DNA of 64,000 bases from QWHO01 sp021404945 (GTDB taxonomy: Bacteria; Vulcanimicrobiota; Xenobia; Xenobiales; QWHO01): contig CAUJEN010000192.1 in the NCBI GenBank assembly GCA_963169765.1, positions 124,001 to 188,000 of the forward strand. Direction: 5' to 3'. The position numbers and the translations under genes were made by a program. The notes under the pieces were generated by a model, which was not told the DNA's origin, did no database searches, and saw nothing but the letters and a program-made list of their open reading frames with translations. Within the stretch, counting starts at the first letter, position 1, and the number at the start of each line of letters is the position of its first letter. Below are positions 48,448 to 57,747 of this stretch, piece by piece.

Positions 48448-49921
48448 GTATCTTGCGCAGAGCCCAGGGCAAGCGGGCGGCGATTTCGTCGGCGTAAACC
48501 CCGCGCGGGCCGATCTGGCGGCCAGCCAGGCGAGCGGCCAGCCCGTGCAGGTAGACACCACAGCAGGCGGCCCGCTGGCAATCCAGCCCCTGGGCCAGCA
48601 GCCCGGTGATCAGGCCGGCCAGCACGTCCCCCGTGCCCCCCTGGCTCAGCACGCTGGTGCCGGTGGGATTCACCCAGAATTGACCCTGGTCGGCGATCAC
48701 GGTCGGGGCTCCCTTGAAGACCACCATGCACTGATAGCGCCGGGCACACTCCAGGGCGCTTTCGATCCGATCGGTCTCCAGCTCGGCTACGGGACGTTCG
48801 AGCAGGCTCGCCATTTCGCCCGGATGGGGGGTGAGCACCCGCCCCTCCCCCAGCGGACCGTGGCCGGCCACCACGCGCAAGGCCCCGGCGTCCAGCACCA
48901 GAGGCTGCCAGCTTTGAGCCAGCTCGCGTACAAGCTGTTCGGCCCCGGGCTCGAGATCGAGCCCACAACCGATCAGGTAGGCTGAGGCCCTTTGGGCCAG
49001 CAAGGTGTCGCGGTCGTGGGGGCCAAGGCGGGGGCCCGAAAGGGGCACAGACAGGGGCGAGGAGAGCCTGGAGGCAAGCCTGGCTCGCACTTCGGGGGCG
49101 CTCGCCAGGGTGACCAGGCCGGCACCCGCCCGCAGAGCCCCCTCCGTGGCCAGGAAAGCAGCCCCGGGATAGCGATCCGACCCGGCCACGAGCAGGGCAT
49201 GTCCGCAGCTGCCTTTGTGCGAGGTCGGTTCGCGAGCCGGTAGCCAGGAGCGAATCTGGGCTTGTTCCAGCTGTTCCCCCTGGCCTGCCTGGCTCAGAAG
49301 AGCCGGGGGGAAACCGATCTCGGCCACCACGAGCCGGCCCGTGTGGGCGGCGCCCGGGTGGAGCAGAAGGCCGCGCTTGGGCAGGCCCATGGTCACCGTC
49401 AGCTGAGCCTGCACGGCCGCTCCCAGGATCTGGCCGGTGCGCGAGCAGATGCCCGAGGGGATGTCGATGGCCAGGACCGGCCGCCCCTGGCAGGCCTCCA
49501 CGGCTCGAAGGGCCAGCCCCTCGAGCGGTCGGGCCAGGCCGGTGCCGAACAGAGCGTCCACCACCACCTCTCCTTCGGCCAGCCAGGCAGAGTCGGTCAG
49601 CGTTTCAACCGGACAGCCGAACTTCCAGAGCAGCTCGTAGTGCGCCAGGGCATCCCCGGTCAGACGCCCCGGATCGCCGAGCAAGGCCACGCGCGGGAGC
49701 AAACCGTTTTGCAGCAAGGTGCGGGCCAGCACAAAGCCATCCCCCCCGTTGTTTCCCGGACCACACACGATGCTGAAGGTGCGAGCTCTAGGCCACTCGC
49801 GCCGGGCGGCACGATAGACCGCTCGCCCTGCGTTCTCCATCAAGACCAGCCCCGGAAGGCCCAGCTCGGTGATGGTGTGACGATCGATCTGGGCCATTTC
49901 CTGGCCGGTGACCACGCGCAT
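48431..49921 (-). CDS. nnr: bifunctional NAD(P)H-hydrate epimerase/dehydratase
   Basis: This enzyme repairs damaged NADH and NADPH hydrates. The N-terminal epimerase domain (about 1-210) has VLMENAGRAVYRAARREWPR, CGPGNNGGDGFVLARTLLQN and DALFGTGLARPLEG. The C-terminal ADP/ATP-dependent dehydratase domain (about 225-490) has HALLVAGSDRYPGAAFLATE, LTPHPGEMASLL and the signature SQGGTGDVLAGLITGLLAQG. 496 residues is a normal length for the fused form. It lies downstream of rpsI across a terminator, and its 3' end overlaps the PilT-like gene. Confidence 0.96.
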   Translation of the reverse strand: MRVVTGQEMAQIDRHTITELGLPGLVLMENAGRAVYRAARREWPRARTFSIVCGPGNNGGDGFVLARTLLQNGLLPRVALLGDPGRLTGDALAHYELLWKFGCPVETLTDSAWLAEGEVVVDALFGTGLARPLEGLALRAVEACQGRPVLAIDIPSGICSRTGQILGAAVQAQLTVTMGLPKRGLLLHPGAAHTGRLVVAEIGFPPALLSQAGQGEQLEQAQIRSWLPAREPTSHKGSCGHALLVAGSDRYPGAAFLATEGALRAGAGLVTLASAPEVRARLASRLSSPLSVPLSGPRLGPHDRDTLLAQRASAYLIGCGLDLEPGAEQLVRELAQSWQPLVLDAGALRVVAGHGPLGEGRVLTPHPGEMASLLERPVAELETDRIESALECARRYQCMVVFKGAPTVIADQGQFWVNPTGTSVLSQGGTGDVLAGLITGLLAQGLDCQRAACCGVYLHGLAARLAGRQIGPRGVYADEIAARLPWALRKILRART

Positions 49922-49942
49922 GGCCGGGCCTTCGCGACCAAA

Positions 49943-49970
49943 GAAAAACGGCCCTTTTGCAGGGCCGTTT
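49943..49970 (-). terminator. intrinsic terminator after rplM-rpsI
   Basis: A 10-bp stem (AAACGGCCCT at 49946-49955 with AGGGCCGTTT at 49961-49970) closes a 5-base loop. On the minus strand it is followed by a T-rich run. It lies 11 bases after the rpsI stop. Confidence 0.9.
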
Positions 49971-49981
49971 CGCGTCTCAGC

Positions 49982-50395
49982 TTAACGCTTGGTCCACTGG
50001 AAGCCGCGCCGGGCGCGCTTTCTTCCGTACTTCTTGCGCTCTTTCTCGCGCGGGTCGCGGGTGAGGAAGCCCCCCTGGCGAAGATTGGGCTTCAGATTCT
50101 CGTCGAACACCACCAGGGCGCGCGAGATGCCGTGCCGCAGGGCGCCGGCCTGACCGGAGACCCCGCCGCCGTGCACGCGAGCCAGGATGTTGAACTTGGT
50201 CAACGTCTGTGTGCTCTCCAGGGGCTGGCGGATCAGCATCAGCTGGGTGGCGCGGGTGAAGTAGTCCTCCACCGTGCGCTCGTTGACGATGATGCGGCCG
50301 TCGCCGGGGACCAGGCGTACCCGCGCTACCGCGCGCTTGCGCCGCCCGGTGGCAGCATAGACGATCGAGCCGATCGAGAACTTCTGGTTGGCCAC
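49982..50395 (-). CDS. rpsI: 30S ribosomal protein S9
   Basis: S9 is a small-subunit protein whose C-terminal tail reaches the P-site tRNA. The 137-residue protein has ATGRRKRAVARVRLVPGDGR, ILARVHGGGVSGQAGALRHG, and the typical end RDPREKERKKYGRKRARRGF with the final Lys-Arg. It follows rplM by 10 bases in the usual L13-S9 operon and ends at an intrinsic terminator. Confidence 0.98.
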   Translation of the reverse strand: MANQKFSIGSIVYAATGRRKRAVARVRLVPGDGRIIVNERTVEDYFTRATQLMLIRQPLESTQTLTKFNILARVHGGGVSGQAGALRHGISRALVVFDENLKPNLRQGGFLTRDPREKERKKYGRKRARRGFQWTKR

Positions 50396-50405
50396 GATTT
50401 ACTTC

Positions 50406-50846
50406 CTAACCTTTCGAATACTCGAGAGCCTTGGGCTGCTGCGACTTGTGCGGGTGCTCGGCTCCGGGGTAGATCTTCAACTTGTTCATGCGCGGGGTGC
50501 GCAGCTTGTTCTTGGGGAGCATCCCCTTCACTGCGAGCTCAAGCACGCGGGTGGGGAACTTGCGGTGCATCTCGTCAGCTTGAATTTCGAACAGGCTGCC
50601 CGGTCGACCGTTGGTATGGCGGCGATAGAGCTTCTGGCTCCACTTGCGGCCGGTGAAACGAACTTTCTCGGCATTGATGACCACCACGAAGTCACCCACG
50701 TCGGCGTGGGTCGAAAATTGGGGCTTGTGCTTTCCGATCAGCACTTCGGCGATGCGGGTGGCCAGGCGCCCTACGGTCTGGCCGTTGGCGTCCACAATGA
50801 ACCAATCTTTCTTCACCGATTCTGTCTTTACGGTGTAGGTATCCAT
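50406..50846 (-). CDS. rplM: 50S ribosomal protein L13
   Basis: L13 is an early-assembly large-subunit protein. The 146-residue protein has the family segments DWFIVDANGQTVGRLATRIA, VVVINAEKVRFTGRKWSQKL and VKGMLPKNKLRTPRMNKLKI. The ATG at 50846 is preceded by GGAGGAA. It is the first gene of rplM-rpsI, transcribed from a clear promoter at 50910-50938. Confidence 0.98.
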   Translation of the reverse strand: MDTYTVKTESVKKDWFIVDANGQTVGRLATRIAEVLIGKHKPQFSTHADVGDFVVVINAEKVRFTGRKWSQKLYRRHTNGRPGSLFEIQADEMHRKFPTRVLELAVKGMLPKNKLRTPRMNKLKIYPGAEHPHKSQQPKALEYSKG

Positions 50847-50909
50847 CGAGTTCCTCCTGGGAATCGACCGGGAGCAAGTAAAAGACCTGCCCTGGTCAAA
50901 AGCCTGCCC

Positions 50910-50938
50910 ATTCTAGCAAAGGCCCCCCGGGCTGTCAA
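50910..50938 (-). promoter_or_regulatory. rplM-rpsI promoter
   Basis: On the minus strand, TTGACA (50938-50933) and TAGAAT (50915-50910) are separated by 17 bases. The -10 box lies about 64 bases upstream of the rplM start. This is close to the vegetative consensus. Confidence 0.92.
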
Positions 50939-50981
50939 CAGCGCACCAGGAAGGCTTTGTCATTCGGAGAAGCCCCATCTT

Positions 50982-52808
50982 ATGCGCCTTCCAGTGCTCT
51001 TGATCGGGTTGCTGGTGGCCTGCGTTTTCCTGCGAACGCTCGGTCCCCCCCTGGATTACGATCTCTGGTTCGATCTACGCATGGGCCGGGAGATCGCCAG
51101 CACCGGAGCGATCCCTCATCAGGAGACCTTTCTGGCCAGCTCGAACCTCTTTGAGGCTCCCCACTGGCTCAACGACGAGTGGGGCTTTGCCTGGGCCACC
51201 TGGCAGGTCTACCAACACTTTGGCTTACCCGGGCTGGCGGTGGCAAAAGCCTTGTTGCTGGCACTGCTGGCCCTGGTGCTCTGCCTTGGCTGTCGTCTGG
51301 TGGGGCTGGCCCCCTGGGCTACGGTCCTTCTGGTGGCCCTGGAGCTCTGGATGGTGCAGGGGCGATTCATGTTGCGCCCCCACCTGGTTTCCGACCTGTT
51401 GCTGGCTCTGCAAACGTGGCTCGTGCTGCGTCAGGAACGCAGTGAGCGTGTCTTTCTTCCCGCCTTGATGTTTTGCGTTTACGCATTCTGGACCAACGTT
51501 CACGCGGGTCTGGCGGCAGGACTGGCGGTGCTGGGAGCCATCTGGGTTGGCTCGAAATTTCGCCGGCTGTATTTTTATGCCCTGATGGCCGCGGCTCTGG
51601 GCGCGATGGTCCGCCCGGGCGGCTGGGAGATCTTTTTCTATGTTCACAAGACCTTCGCCCGCAAAGCCATGATGGAGAACAATATCGAGTGGCTTCCGAT
51701 TCCCCTGGAATCCTGGCTCGGTCCCCCGGGCCTCTTCGTGCTGATCATGCTGGGGGGGTTCGTGGTGGCCTGGAGGCAGGGACGGTTTCGTCCGGGTCAC
51801 CTCCTGGCCTGCCTGGGGATGCTCTTTACGGCGGCGCGTCACATTCGCGCCGTCGGCGAGTTTGGATCTGCCACCACGGGCCTGGTCGCGAACGCCTGGG
51901 GCACCTCCCTGCCCGATCGCAAGCCTCTCAACCTGGTGGCGCTCATCGCTTTGCTTGGAGTCCTGCTGCTCGGGCCCGGCGAGGGAGACTGGAATCGCCG
52001 GGACATTCCCCGGCGGCTTTACCCGGAAGGGGCCCTGGAGTTCCTGCGCGCCCACCGTGTGCCCGGGACAGTATTCAACAGCTACCACCTGGGTGGCTAT
52101 CTGGTGTTTCGCGAGGCTCCGGTCATGATTCACGGCATGACGAGCACCTTCCCCGACAGTTTGATGCAGGACTACCTGGACGCGCTGCAAGACCCGGTCC
52201 GTCAGGAGGAAGTAGCCAGTAAGTACTCGATCGGTGCTTATCTCCTGCACTACACCGACCCATCCGAGGCCCATTCCTGGTTGGCCGGCCGCCTGGCCAG
52301 AGACCCACTCTGGTCACTGGTCTACTTCGACGACGTCGCGGTTCTCTACGTGCCCAGCTCACTGGGGCTGCCAGCTTACCGCGGGGTGAATCCCGCCCTG
52401 GCGGACCCTTTCCCTCAGGGGCCCCAGGCTGCCCGGGCCGAAGTGGAAGCGAAACTGGGTGACGATCCGGGCTCGCCCTTGACCTGGTGGCTGCTGGGAC
52501 AGCTGGAGGGGCGCGAAAGGCGCTGGCAAGAGGCGTTGGAAGCCTATACGCGTGCACTTGAGCTGGATCGGAGCGATTTTGGAGCTTACCTGGGTCGCGG
52601 TCAAGCCCGCCTGGGCCTGGGCGATGCAGGAGGGGCTCTGTCGGACTTGAAGCAAGCCCTGGCGCTGCGGCCCAACTCCGGGGTGGCCCACTATAACCTG
52701 GCGGTCGTGTATCTCAACTTGAACAAGCCCATCGATGCGCGGCGCGAAGCCGAGAAGGCTGTCCGCCTGAGGTTCGAGCCCGCCCAGAGATTGTTGGAGC
52801 GGCTCTAG
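50982..52808 (+). CDS. polytopic membrane protein with C-terminal TPR repeats
   Basis: The 608-residue protein begins at ATG 50982 after GGAG (50965-50968). The N-terminal 330 residues have about nine membrane helices and a large loop (DYDLWFDLRMGREIASTGAI with WLNDEWGFAWATWQVYQHFG), the layout of polytopic GT-C-like glycosyltransferases and related wall proteins. A soluble domain follows. The last 120 residues are TPR units (WQEALEAYTRALELDRSDFG and GGALSDLKQALALRPNSGVA). asnB follows after 3 bases and a methyltransferase after that, so all three may modify a surface polymer or peptide. Enzyme activity cannot be shown. Confidence 0.75.
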   Translation: MRLPVLLIGLLVACVFLRTLGPPLDYDLWFDLRMGREIASTGAIPHQETFLASSNLFEAPHWLNDEWGFAWATWQVYQHFGLPGLAVAKALLLALLALVLCLGCRLVGLAPWATVLLVALELWMVQGRFMLRPHLVSDLLLALQTWLVLRQERSERVFLPALMFCVYAFWTNVHAGLAAGLAVLGAIWVGSKFRRLYFYALMAAALGAMVRPGGWEIFFYVHKTFARKAMMENNIEWLPIPLESWLGPPGLFVLIMLGGFVVAWRQGRFRPGHLLACLGMLFTAARHIRAVGEFGSATTGLVANAWGTSLPDRKPLNLVALIALLGVLLLGPGEGDWNRRDIPRRLYPEGALEFLRAHRVPGTVFNSYHLGGYLVFREAPVMIHGMTSTFPDSLMQDYLDALQDPVRQEEVASKYSIGAYLLHYTDPSEAHSWLAGRLARDPLWSLVYFDDVAVLYVPSSLGLPAYRGVNPALADPFPQGPQAARAEVEAKLGDDPGSPLTWWLLGQLEGRERRWQEALEAYTRALELDRSDFGAYLGRGQARLGLGDAGGALSDLKQALALRPNSGVAHYNLAVVYLNLNKPIDARREAEKAVRLRFEPAQRLLERL

Positions 52809-52811
52809 CTC

Positions 52812-54677
52812 GTGTGTGGGATCTGCGGTTGGTACAGCCAACACCCTCCCCAGAGCGAGCTCCTGGGCCGCATGGCCGCCCGCATCCATCATCGTGGCCC
52901 GGACGAGCAAGGCCTGTTTACCGAGGGACCGGTCGCACTGGCCATCCAGCGGCTCAGCATCATCGACGTGGCCGGTGGCCACCAGCCCTATCGCAATGAG
53001 ACAGGCGATCTGGTCAGCGTCTTCAATGGGGAGATCTACAACTTCCAGGAGTTGCGCGCCGGACTGCAAGAGCGGGGTCATCGCTTCGCCACCCACGCCG
53101 ATGGCGAGGTGATCGTGCACCTTTACGAAGAGCGCGGCGTGGAGTGCCTGGAGGCCCTCAATGGAATGTTCGCTCTGGCCCTCTGGGACCGGAAAAAGGA
53201 GCGACTCTTTCTGGCCCGCGACCGGCTGGGTATCAAGCCCCTCTACACGGCCGAAATTCCTGGCGGGGTGGCCTTCGCCAGTGAGCTGAAGGCCCTGCTC
53301 GAGCTGCCTACGATCGCCAGGAGCCTCAACCCGGTGGCACTGGATCAGTACCTGACCTTCGAGTACGTGCCCGCTTCCGAGAGCATCCTGGAGGGCATCT
53401 CCAAGCTGCCCCCGGCCCACTACCTGGTGCGCGGTCCGGCTACCAACCTGGTGCAAAGATACTGGCAGCTGAAGCTGCGCGAGCAAGACCGCAGCCTCTC
53501 GCCGGATGACTGGCAGCGCCTGCTGCGCCAGAGTCTCAAGCAGTCGGTGCAGCGCATGCTGATCAGCGAGGTGCCGCTGGGCGTGTTCCTGTCTGGCGGG
53601 ATCGACTCCTCGGCGGTGGCCGCCCTGGCCCGCGAGGCCACCGGTCGTGTCAAGACCTTCTCCATCGGGTTTCAGGATCGCACTTACGATGAGTCCTCCC
53701 ACGCTCGCCTGGTGGCCAGGGAGCTGGGCACCGAGCACCATGAAGAGTTGCTCGACCCGCGCGCCTCGCTGGAAGTGCTCGATCCGGTGGTGGCCCAGCT
53801 CGACGAGCCACTCGGCGACGCCGCCATTCTGCCCACCTACCTGCTGAGCCGCTATGCGCGTCAGTCGGTCACGGTGGTGCTGACCGGGGAGGGGGCCGAT
53901 GAGCTGCTGGCAGGTTATCCCACCTACCCGGCCCACGCTGTGGCCGCAGGGTTGCCCCGGCCCCTGGCGCGAGTTGCCTCCTGGGTGGTCAATCGGATGC
54001 CCGTCTCGACCAGCTACCTGAGCCTCGACTTCAAGCTCAAGCGCTTCTTTCGGCACGCCAGCGAGGCCCCGATGCCACGTCACTTCCACTGGATGGGCTC
54101 ATTTACGACCGAGGACAAGCGGCGTCTCTACTCCTCGTCTTTTCAGGCCAGCCTGCCTCACCAGGCCACCTGGCGTCCACTCGAGGAGCATCGAGCCGAG
54201 CTGGCCGGGCTCGACCTGGTCGCCGGCATCCAGCATCTGGATCTCCACTTCTATCTGCCCGACGACCTGCTGGTGAAGCTCGATCGGGCCACCATGGCGG
54301 TCTCGCTGGAGGGGCGCGTGCCCTACCTGGACCACACTCTGGTCGAGTTACTGGCTCGTGTTCCCATGCCGCTCAAGCTGCGAGGGATGAATGGCAAGTG
54401 GCTGCTCAAACAGGCCATGAAGGACAGCTTGCCTGCCAGCATTCTCAAGCGCCCCAAGAAAGGCTTCGGCATCCCCGTGGCCCGGTGGCTCAAAACCGAT
54501 CTCAAGCCTCTGCTCGACCGCTGCCTGGAGCCCGAGCGGCTGCGCCGCCAGGGACTGTTCGAGCCCACTTTCCTGGGCCGGATGGTGCAGCAGCACCTGG
54601 CCGGGAAGGTGGATCATCGCAAGCCCCTCTGGACCATGCTGATGTTCCAGCTGTGGCACGAACGCTGGATGGAGTAG
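52812..54677 (+). CDS. asnB: asparagine synthase (glutamine-hydrolysing)
   Basis: AsnB makes asparagine from aspartate, ATP and glutamine; many bacterial paralogues instead amidate wall or polysaccharide precursors. From GTG 52812 the protein is 621 residues. The class II amidotransferase nucleophile is Cys2 (MCGICGWYSQH), with RLSIIDVAGGHQPYRNE and FNGEIYNFQELR. The synthetase domain has the PP-loop VFLSGGIDSSAVAALA and VVLTGEGADELLAGYPTYP. The C-terminus has FGIPVARWLKTDLKPLLDRC. It sits between the membrane protein and the methyltransferase, with gaps of 3 and 4 bases, so it could serve surface modification rather than amino acid supply. Confidence 0.92.
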   Translation: MCGICGWYSQHPPQSELLGRMAARIHHRGPDEQGLFTEGPVALAIQRLSIIDVAGGHQPYRNETGDLVSVFNGEIYNFQELRAGLQERGHRFATHADGEVIVHLYEERGVECLEALNGMFALALWDRKKERLFLARDRLGIKPLYTAEIPGGVAFASELKALLELPTIARSLNPVALDQYLTFEYVPASESILEGISKLPPAHYLVRGPATNLVQRYWQLKLREQDRSLSPDDWQRLLRQSLKQSVQRMLISEVPLGVFLSGGIDSSAVAALAREATGRVKTFSIGFQDRTYDESSHARLVARELGTEHHEELLDPRASLEVLDPVVAQLDEPLGDAAILPTYLLSRYARQSVTVVLTGEGADELLAGYPTYPAHAVAAGLPRPLARVASWVVNRMPVSTSYLSLDFKLKRFFRHASEAPMPRHFHWMGSFTTEDKRRLYSSSFQASLPHQATWRPLEEHRAELAGLDLVAGIQHLDLHFYLPDDLLVKLDRATMAVSLEGRVPYLDHTLVELLARVPMPLKLRGMNGKWLLKQAMKDSLPASILKRPKKGFGIPVARWLKTDLKPLLDRCLEPERLRRQGLFEPTFLGRMVQQHLAGKVDHRKPLWTMLMFQLWHERWME

Positions 54678-54681
54678 CCAG

Positions 54682-55407
54682 ATGGAAGCGATTGCCTACG
54701 ATCGGATCTGGGAGATCGAGCAGGACATGTGGTGGTATCGTGGCCGCCGGGCCGTGTGCTTTGAGCTCTTGCGCCGCCACGCCCCCCGAGGACGGGTGCT
54801 GGACGTGGGCTGCGGCACGGGCTACAACCTCAAGCTCTTGGAGGAGTTCGGTGAGACGTTCGGGGTCGATCCCTTTCCCGAGGCTCTGGACTACTGTCGC
54901 AAGCGGGGTGCCCAACGGGTTCAGGAGGCGAGCGCCGAGAAATTGCCCTTCCCCGACCGGCATTTCGGCCTGGTGACAGCCTTCGACGTGATCGAGCACA
55001 TCGCTGACGACGACGGGGCGCTGCGCGAGTGGAACCGGGTGCTGGCCCCGTCGGGCACGCTGCTGATCTACACCCCGGCCCTGCCCTGGCTTTATGGCGA
55101 GCACGACCGCATCGTGCAGCACCAGCGCCGCTACTACAAAGGCCAGCTGGTCGAGCGCGTCCAGCGGGCCGGTTTCCGGCTGCTGCACGCCTCCTACGTC
55201 AACATGCTGGTGCTGCCGATGGTGATCGGGGTGCGCCTGGCGGTGGCCCTGATGCCGCGCCGGCCGCACGTGGAGATGAGCATCCCTTCCCGACCCGTGA
55301 ACTGGGCCCTCACGCAGCTTTGTTACGCCGAAGTTCCTGTGGTCCTCGGTCCGGGGCTGCCCATCGGCCTTTCGCTGGTGGCTCTGGCGGTGAAGCCCCA
55401 GGCTTAG
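54682..55407 (+). CDS. SAM-dependent class I methyltransferase
   Basis: The 241-residue protein has the SAM-binding motif VLDVGCGTGYNLKLLEEFGE, the second motif FGVDPFPEALDYCRKRGA, and a typical FGLVTAFDVIEHIADDDGAL loop with acidic residues. The C-terminal 70 residues carry a hydrophobic stretch (MLVLPMVIGVRLAVALMPRR), so it may be membrane-associated, as in methyltransferases acting on lipid or polymer intermediates. Its start is 4 bases after asnB. The substrate is unknown. It is convergent with argF. Confidence 0.88.
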   Translation: MEAIAYDRIWEIEQDMWWYRGRRAVCFELLRRHAPRGRVLDVGCGTGYNLKLLEEFGETFGVDPFPEALDYCRKRGAQRVQEASAEKLPFPDRHFGLVTAFDVIEHIADDDGALREWNRVLAPSGTLLIYTPALPWLYGEHDRIVQHQRRYYKGQLVERVQRAGFRLLHASYVNMLVLPMVIGVRLAVALMPRRPHVEMSIPSRPVNWALTQLCYAEVPVVLGPGLPIGLSLVALAVKPQA

Positions 55408-55420
55408 ACGGGCTCTTGAG

Positions 55421-56353
55421 CTAGGGAATCAAGTGAACCAGCAGCGCTTTCTGCGCGTGCAGTCGGTTCTCGGCCTCCTCGAAGACCACCGAGCTCTCGC
55501 TTTCGAAGACCTCTTCGGTCACTTCCAGCTCTCTCTTGGCAGGCAGGCAGTGCATGAACAGGCATTTGGGATGGGCCAGCTTCATGGCCGCATTGTTGAC
55601 CTGATAGGGCATGAACCTGGCCTTGCGTTCTTCTTCGCTGCCCTGCTGGCCCGGGCTGAGCCAGACATCGGTGTAGATGACGTCGGCATCCTGGAAGGCC
55701 TCTTTGGGATCGCGTACGAGCTTGACCTCCGAGCCCCAGGCCCGGGCGTACTCGCGGCAGCGCTCCACCACGGCCGGATCGGGATCGTGCCCTTCGGGGC
55801 TGGCGCTGTAGACGTTCATGCCCACTTTGGCGCAGCTAATCAGGGCCGTGTGGCAGACGTTGTTGCCATCGCCCAGGTAGGCGAACTTGAGCCCTTCCAG
55901 TTTGCCCCGCTTCTCCCAGATGGTGAAGATGTCAGCCAGCGCCTGGCAGGGGTGATACATGTCGGTCATGGCATTGATGACCGGCACGCTGGAATAGGCG
56001 GCCAGCGTCTCCAGGTTGGCCTGGCTGAAAATACGGGCCATGATGGCATCGAGCATGCGCGAGAGCACCCGAGAGGTATCCGAGATGGGCTCCCCTTTGG
56101 CCAGCTTGAGGTCGTTGGCCGACAAAAAGAGCGCGTGCCCGCCCAGTTGACGCATGCCGACCTCGAAACTCACTCTGGTGCGAGTGGAGGTTTGCTCGAA
56201 GATCATGCCCAGCGTCCGATTGGCCAGCAAAGGCTGGAAGCGGCGCATGCGGGTCTCGGCCTTGAGCAACTCGGCGGTCTTAAACAGCTGCATGATCTCG
56301 TCAAAATTCAGCTCGTCGAAGCTGAGAAAGTGGCGGCCGAACAAGGTCTTCAT
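55421..56353 (-). CDS. argF: ornithine carbamoyltransferase
   Basis: ArgF makes citrulline from ornithine and carbamoyl phosphate in arginine synthesis. The 310-residue protein has FEQTSTRTRVSFEVGMRQLG (carbamoyl-phosphate site), HPCQALADIFTIWEKRGK and KCLFMHCLPAKRELEVTEEV (the ornithine-binding Cys region). 310 residues is normal. Its ATG overlaps the MATE stop by 4 bases (ATGA), which is odd for an amino acid biosynthesis gene. No other arg gene is in the window. Confidence 0.96.
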   Translation of the reverse strand: MKTLFGRHFLSFDELNFDEIMQLFKTAELLKAETRMRRFQPLLANRTLGMIFEQTSTRTRVSFEVGMRQLGGHALFLSANDLKLAKGEPISDTSRVLSRMLDAIMARIFSQANLETLAAYSSVPVINAMTDMYHPCQALADIFTIWEKRGKLEGLKFAYLGDGNNVCHTALISCAKVGMNVYSASPEGHDPDPAVVERCREYARAWGSEVKLVRDPKEAFQDADVIYTDVWLSPGQQGSEEERKARFMPYQVNNAAMKLAHPKCLFMHCLPAKRELEVTEEVFESESSVVFEEAENRLHAQKALLVHLIP

Positions 56354-57744
56354 GGCGTTCCTCCGATTGGGTTGGAGGGCGGTTCAAGCCGCTTAGCCCC
56401 TTTCCTCCACAGTCCGGCATGGAACAGGGCGGCCATTACCAGGCTCTGCACCGTGGTGAGGCCCACGATGGCCCACCAGATGCTGTTCAGCCCCAGCCCG
56501 TTGGTAAGGGCCAACCAGCGCGCCAGAGGGACGCGCAGCAGGGCCGAGGTGGTGGCCACGATGGTGGGCGGAACGGTCACGCCCGCCCCCGAGAAGGCGC
56601 CCTGCACGACCATGGCCACCCCCATGGGCAGTTGGGCGAAGGCCATGATGTGAAGATAAGGCACTCCCACGGCCAGCACCTCGGGGTCGCTCGAGAACAG
56701 GCTCACCCACAGGGGGGCTCCCACCAGGTAGAGGGTGGTTGTTCCCAGACTGGCCAACATAACGATGCGCACCGCCACCCAGGCCGCCCGGCGAGCTCGC
56801 TCCATCTCCCCGGCGCCGATGTTCTGGCCCACCAGGGTGATGGCGGCCAGCGAGAGGCCATGGCAGACCAGGTAAGACAGGCTCTCGCAGCGGTGGCCGA
56901 TGCCCAGCGCGGCCAGGGCCGCTGGTCCGAAGGCTCCCACGATGGGAGCGATCAGCATGTAGACCAGGCAAAAGGTTACAAACGCAATGGAGGGGGGGAT
57001 TCCGATGCGCAGGATCTCGTAGAGCCAGTGGCGGCTGAACACCTTGCGCAGATCCTCGCCGGGACGTCGCCCGAGTTGGAAAGGGAGGTCCTTGAGCCGG
57101 GTCACGTAGAGGACTGTGACCAGAGTGAAGGAGAGATTGGTGGCCAGGGCTGCGCCCACCACCTCCAGTCGGGGAAACGGGCCCGGCCCGAAGATCAGCA
57201 GAGGATCGAGCACGAAGTTGACCGCAAAGCCGACCGCGTAGACTCGCAGAGGGGTGCGCGTGTCGCCTGCCGCTCGAAAGATGGCCGACAGGGTGTCGTT
57301 GAGGCAGTGGATGGGGGCCCAGAGGAAGACCAGGCCCAGATAGCTTGTGCCGATGCGGACCGCCTCGCGGCCCTCCGTGGTGCTCCCGGCCATCCAGGCC
57401 AGCAGGTCGTCGGAGAAGATCAGCACGGGAAAGGCCACCACCACGCCCAGGCAGAAGGAGGTGAGGATACCCACATGGGCGGCCCGTCTTGCCTGCATCG
57501 GATCGCCGGCTCCGATGCGCTGGGCCACTACCGAATTGGTTCCGGTGGTGATGATGGCCGCCAGGGCAAACAGGAGCCAGACGGTAAAACTGGCCAGGTT
57601 GACGGCGGCAAAGGCCAGCGTGCCCAGCTTGCCGACCCAGAAGGCGTTGAGTAGATTGAACAGGGTCTCGAGCAACATCGCTCCCATGATCGGGAGCGAA
57701 AGGCGCAATAGAGCCCGCTGAAGCGGTTCGCGGGTGAGGTCCAG
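56350..57744 (-). CDS. MATE family efflux transporter, possible CTG start
   Basis: A twelve-helix MATE transporter exports drugs or metabolites against sodium or protons. From the TTG at 57708 the protein would be 452 residues, but the frame is open from a CTG at 57744 (LDLTREPLQRALLRLSLPIM). That matches the usual N-terminus of the family (DLT...), with no ATG or GTG in it. I therefore give the longer form (464 residues). Conserved parts are LETLFNLLNAFWVGKLG, IITTGTNSVVAQRIGAGDP and FRAAGDTRTPLRVYAVGF. No Shine-Dalgarno is near, so translation may rely on coupling with the preceding gene, whose stop is 3 bases upstream of the CTG. Confidence 0.88.
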   Translation of the reverse strand: MDLTREPLQRALLRLSLPIMGAMLLETLFNLLNAFWVGKLGTLAFAAVNLASFTVWLLFALAAIITTGTNSVVAQRIGAGDPMQARRAAHVGILTSFCLGVVVAFPVLIFSDDLLAWMAGSTTEGREAVRIGTSYLGLVFLWAPIHCLNDTLSAIFRAAGDTRTPLRVYAVGFAVNFVLDPLLIFGPGPFPRLEVVGAALATNLSFTLVTVLYVTRLKDLPFQLGRRPGEDLRKVFSRHWLYEILRIGIPPSIAFVTFCLVYMLIAPIVGAFGPAALAALGIGHRCESLSYLVCHGLSLAAITLVGQNIGAGEMERARRAAWVAVRIVMLASLGTTTLYLVGAPLWVSLFSSDPEVLAVGVPYLHIMAFAQLPMGVAMVVQGAFSGAGVTVPPTIVATTSALLRVPLARWLALTNGLGLNSIWWAIVGLTTVQSLVMAALFHAGLWRKGAKRLEPPSNPIGGTP

Positions 57745-57747
57745 GAG

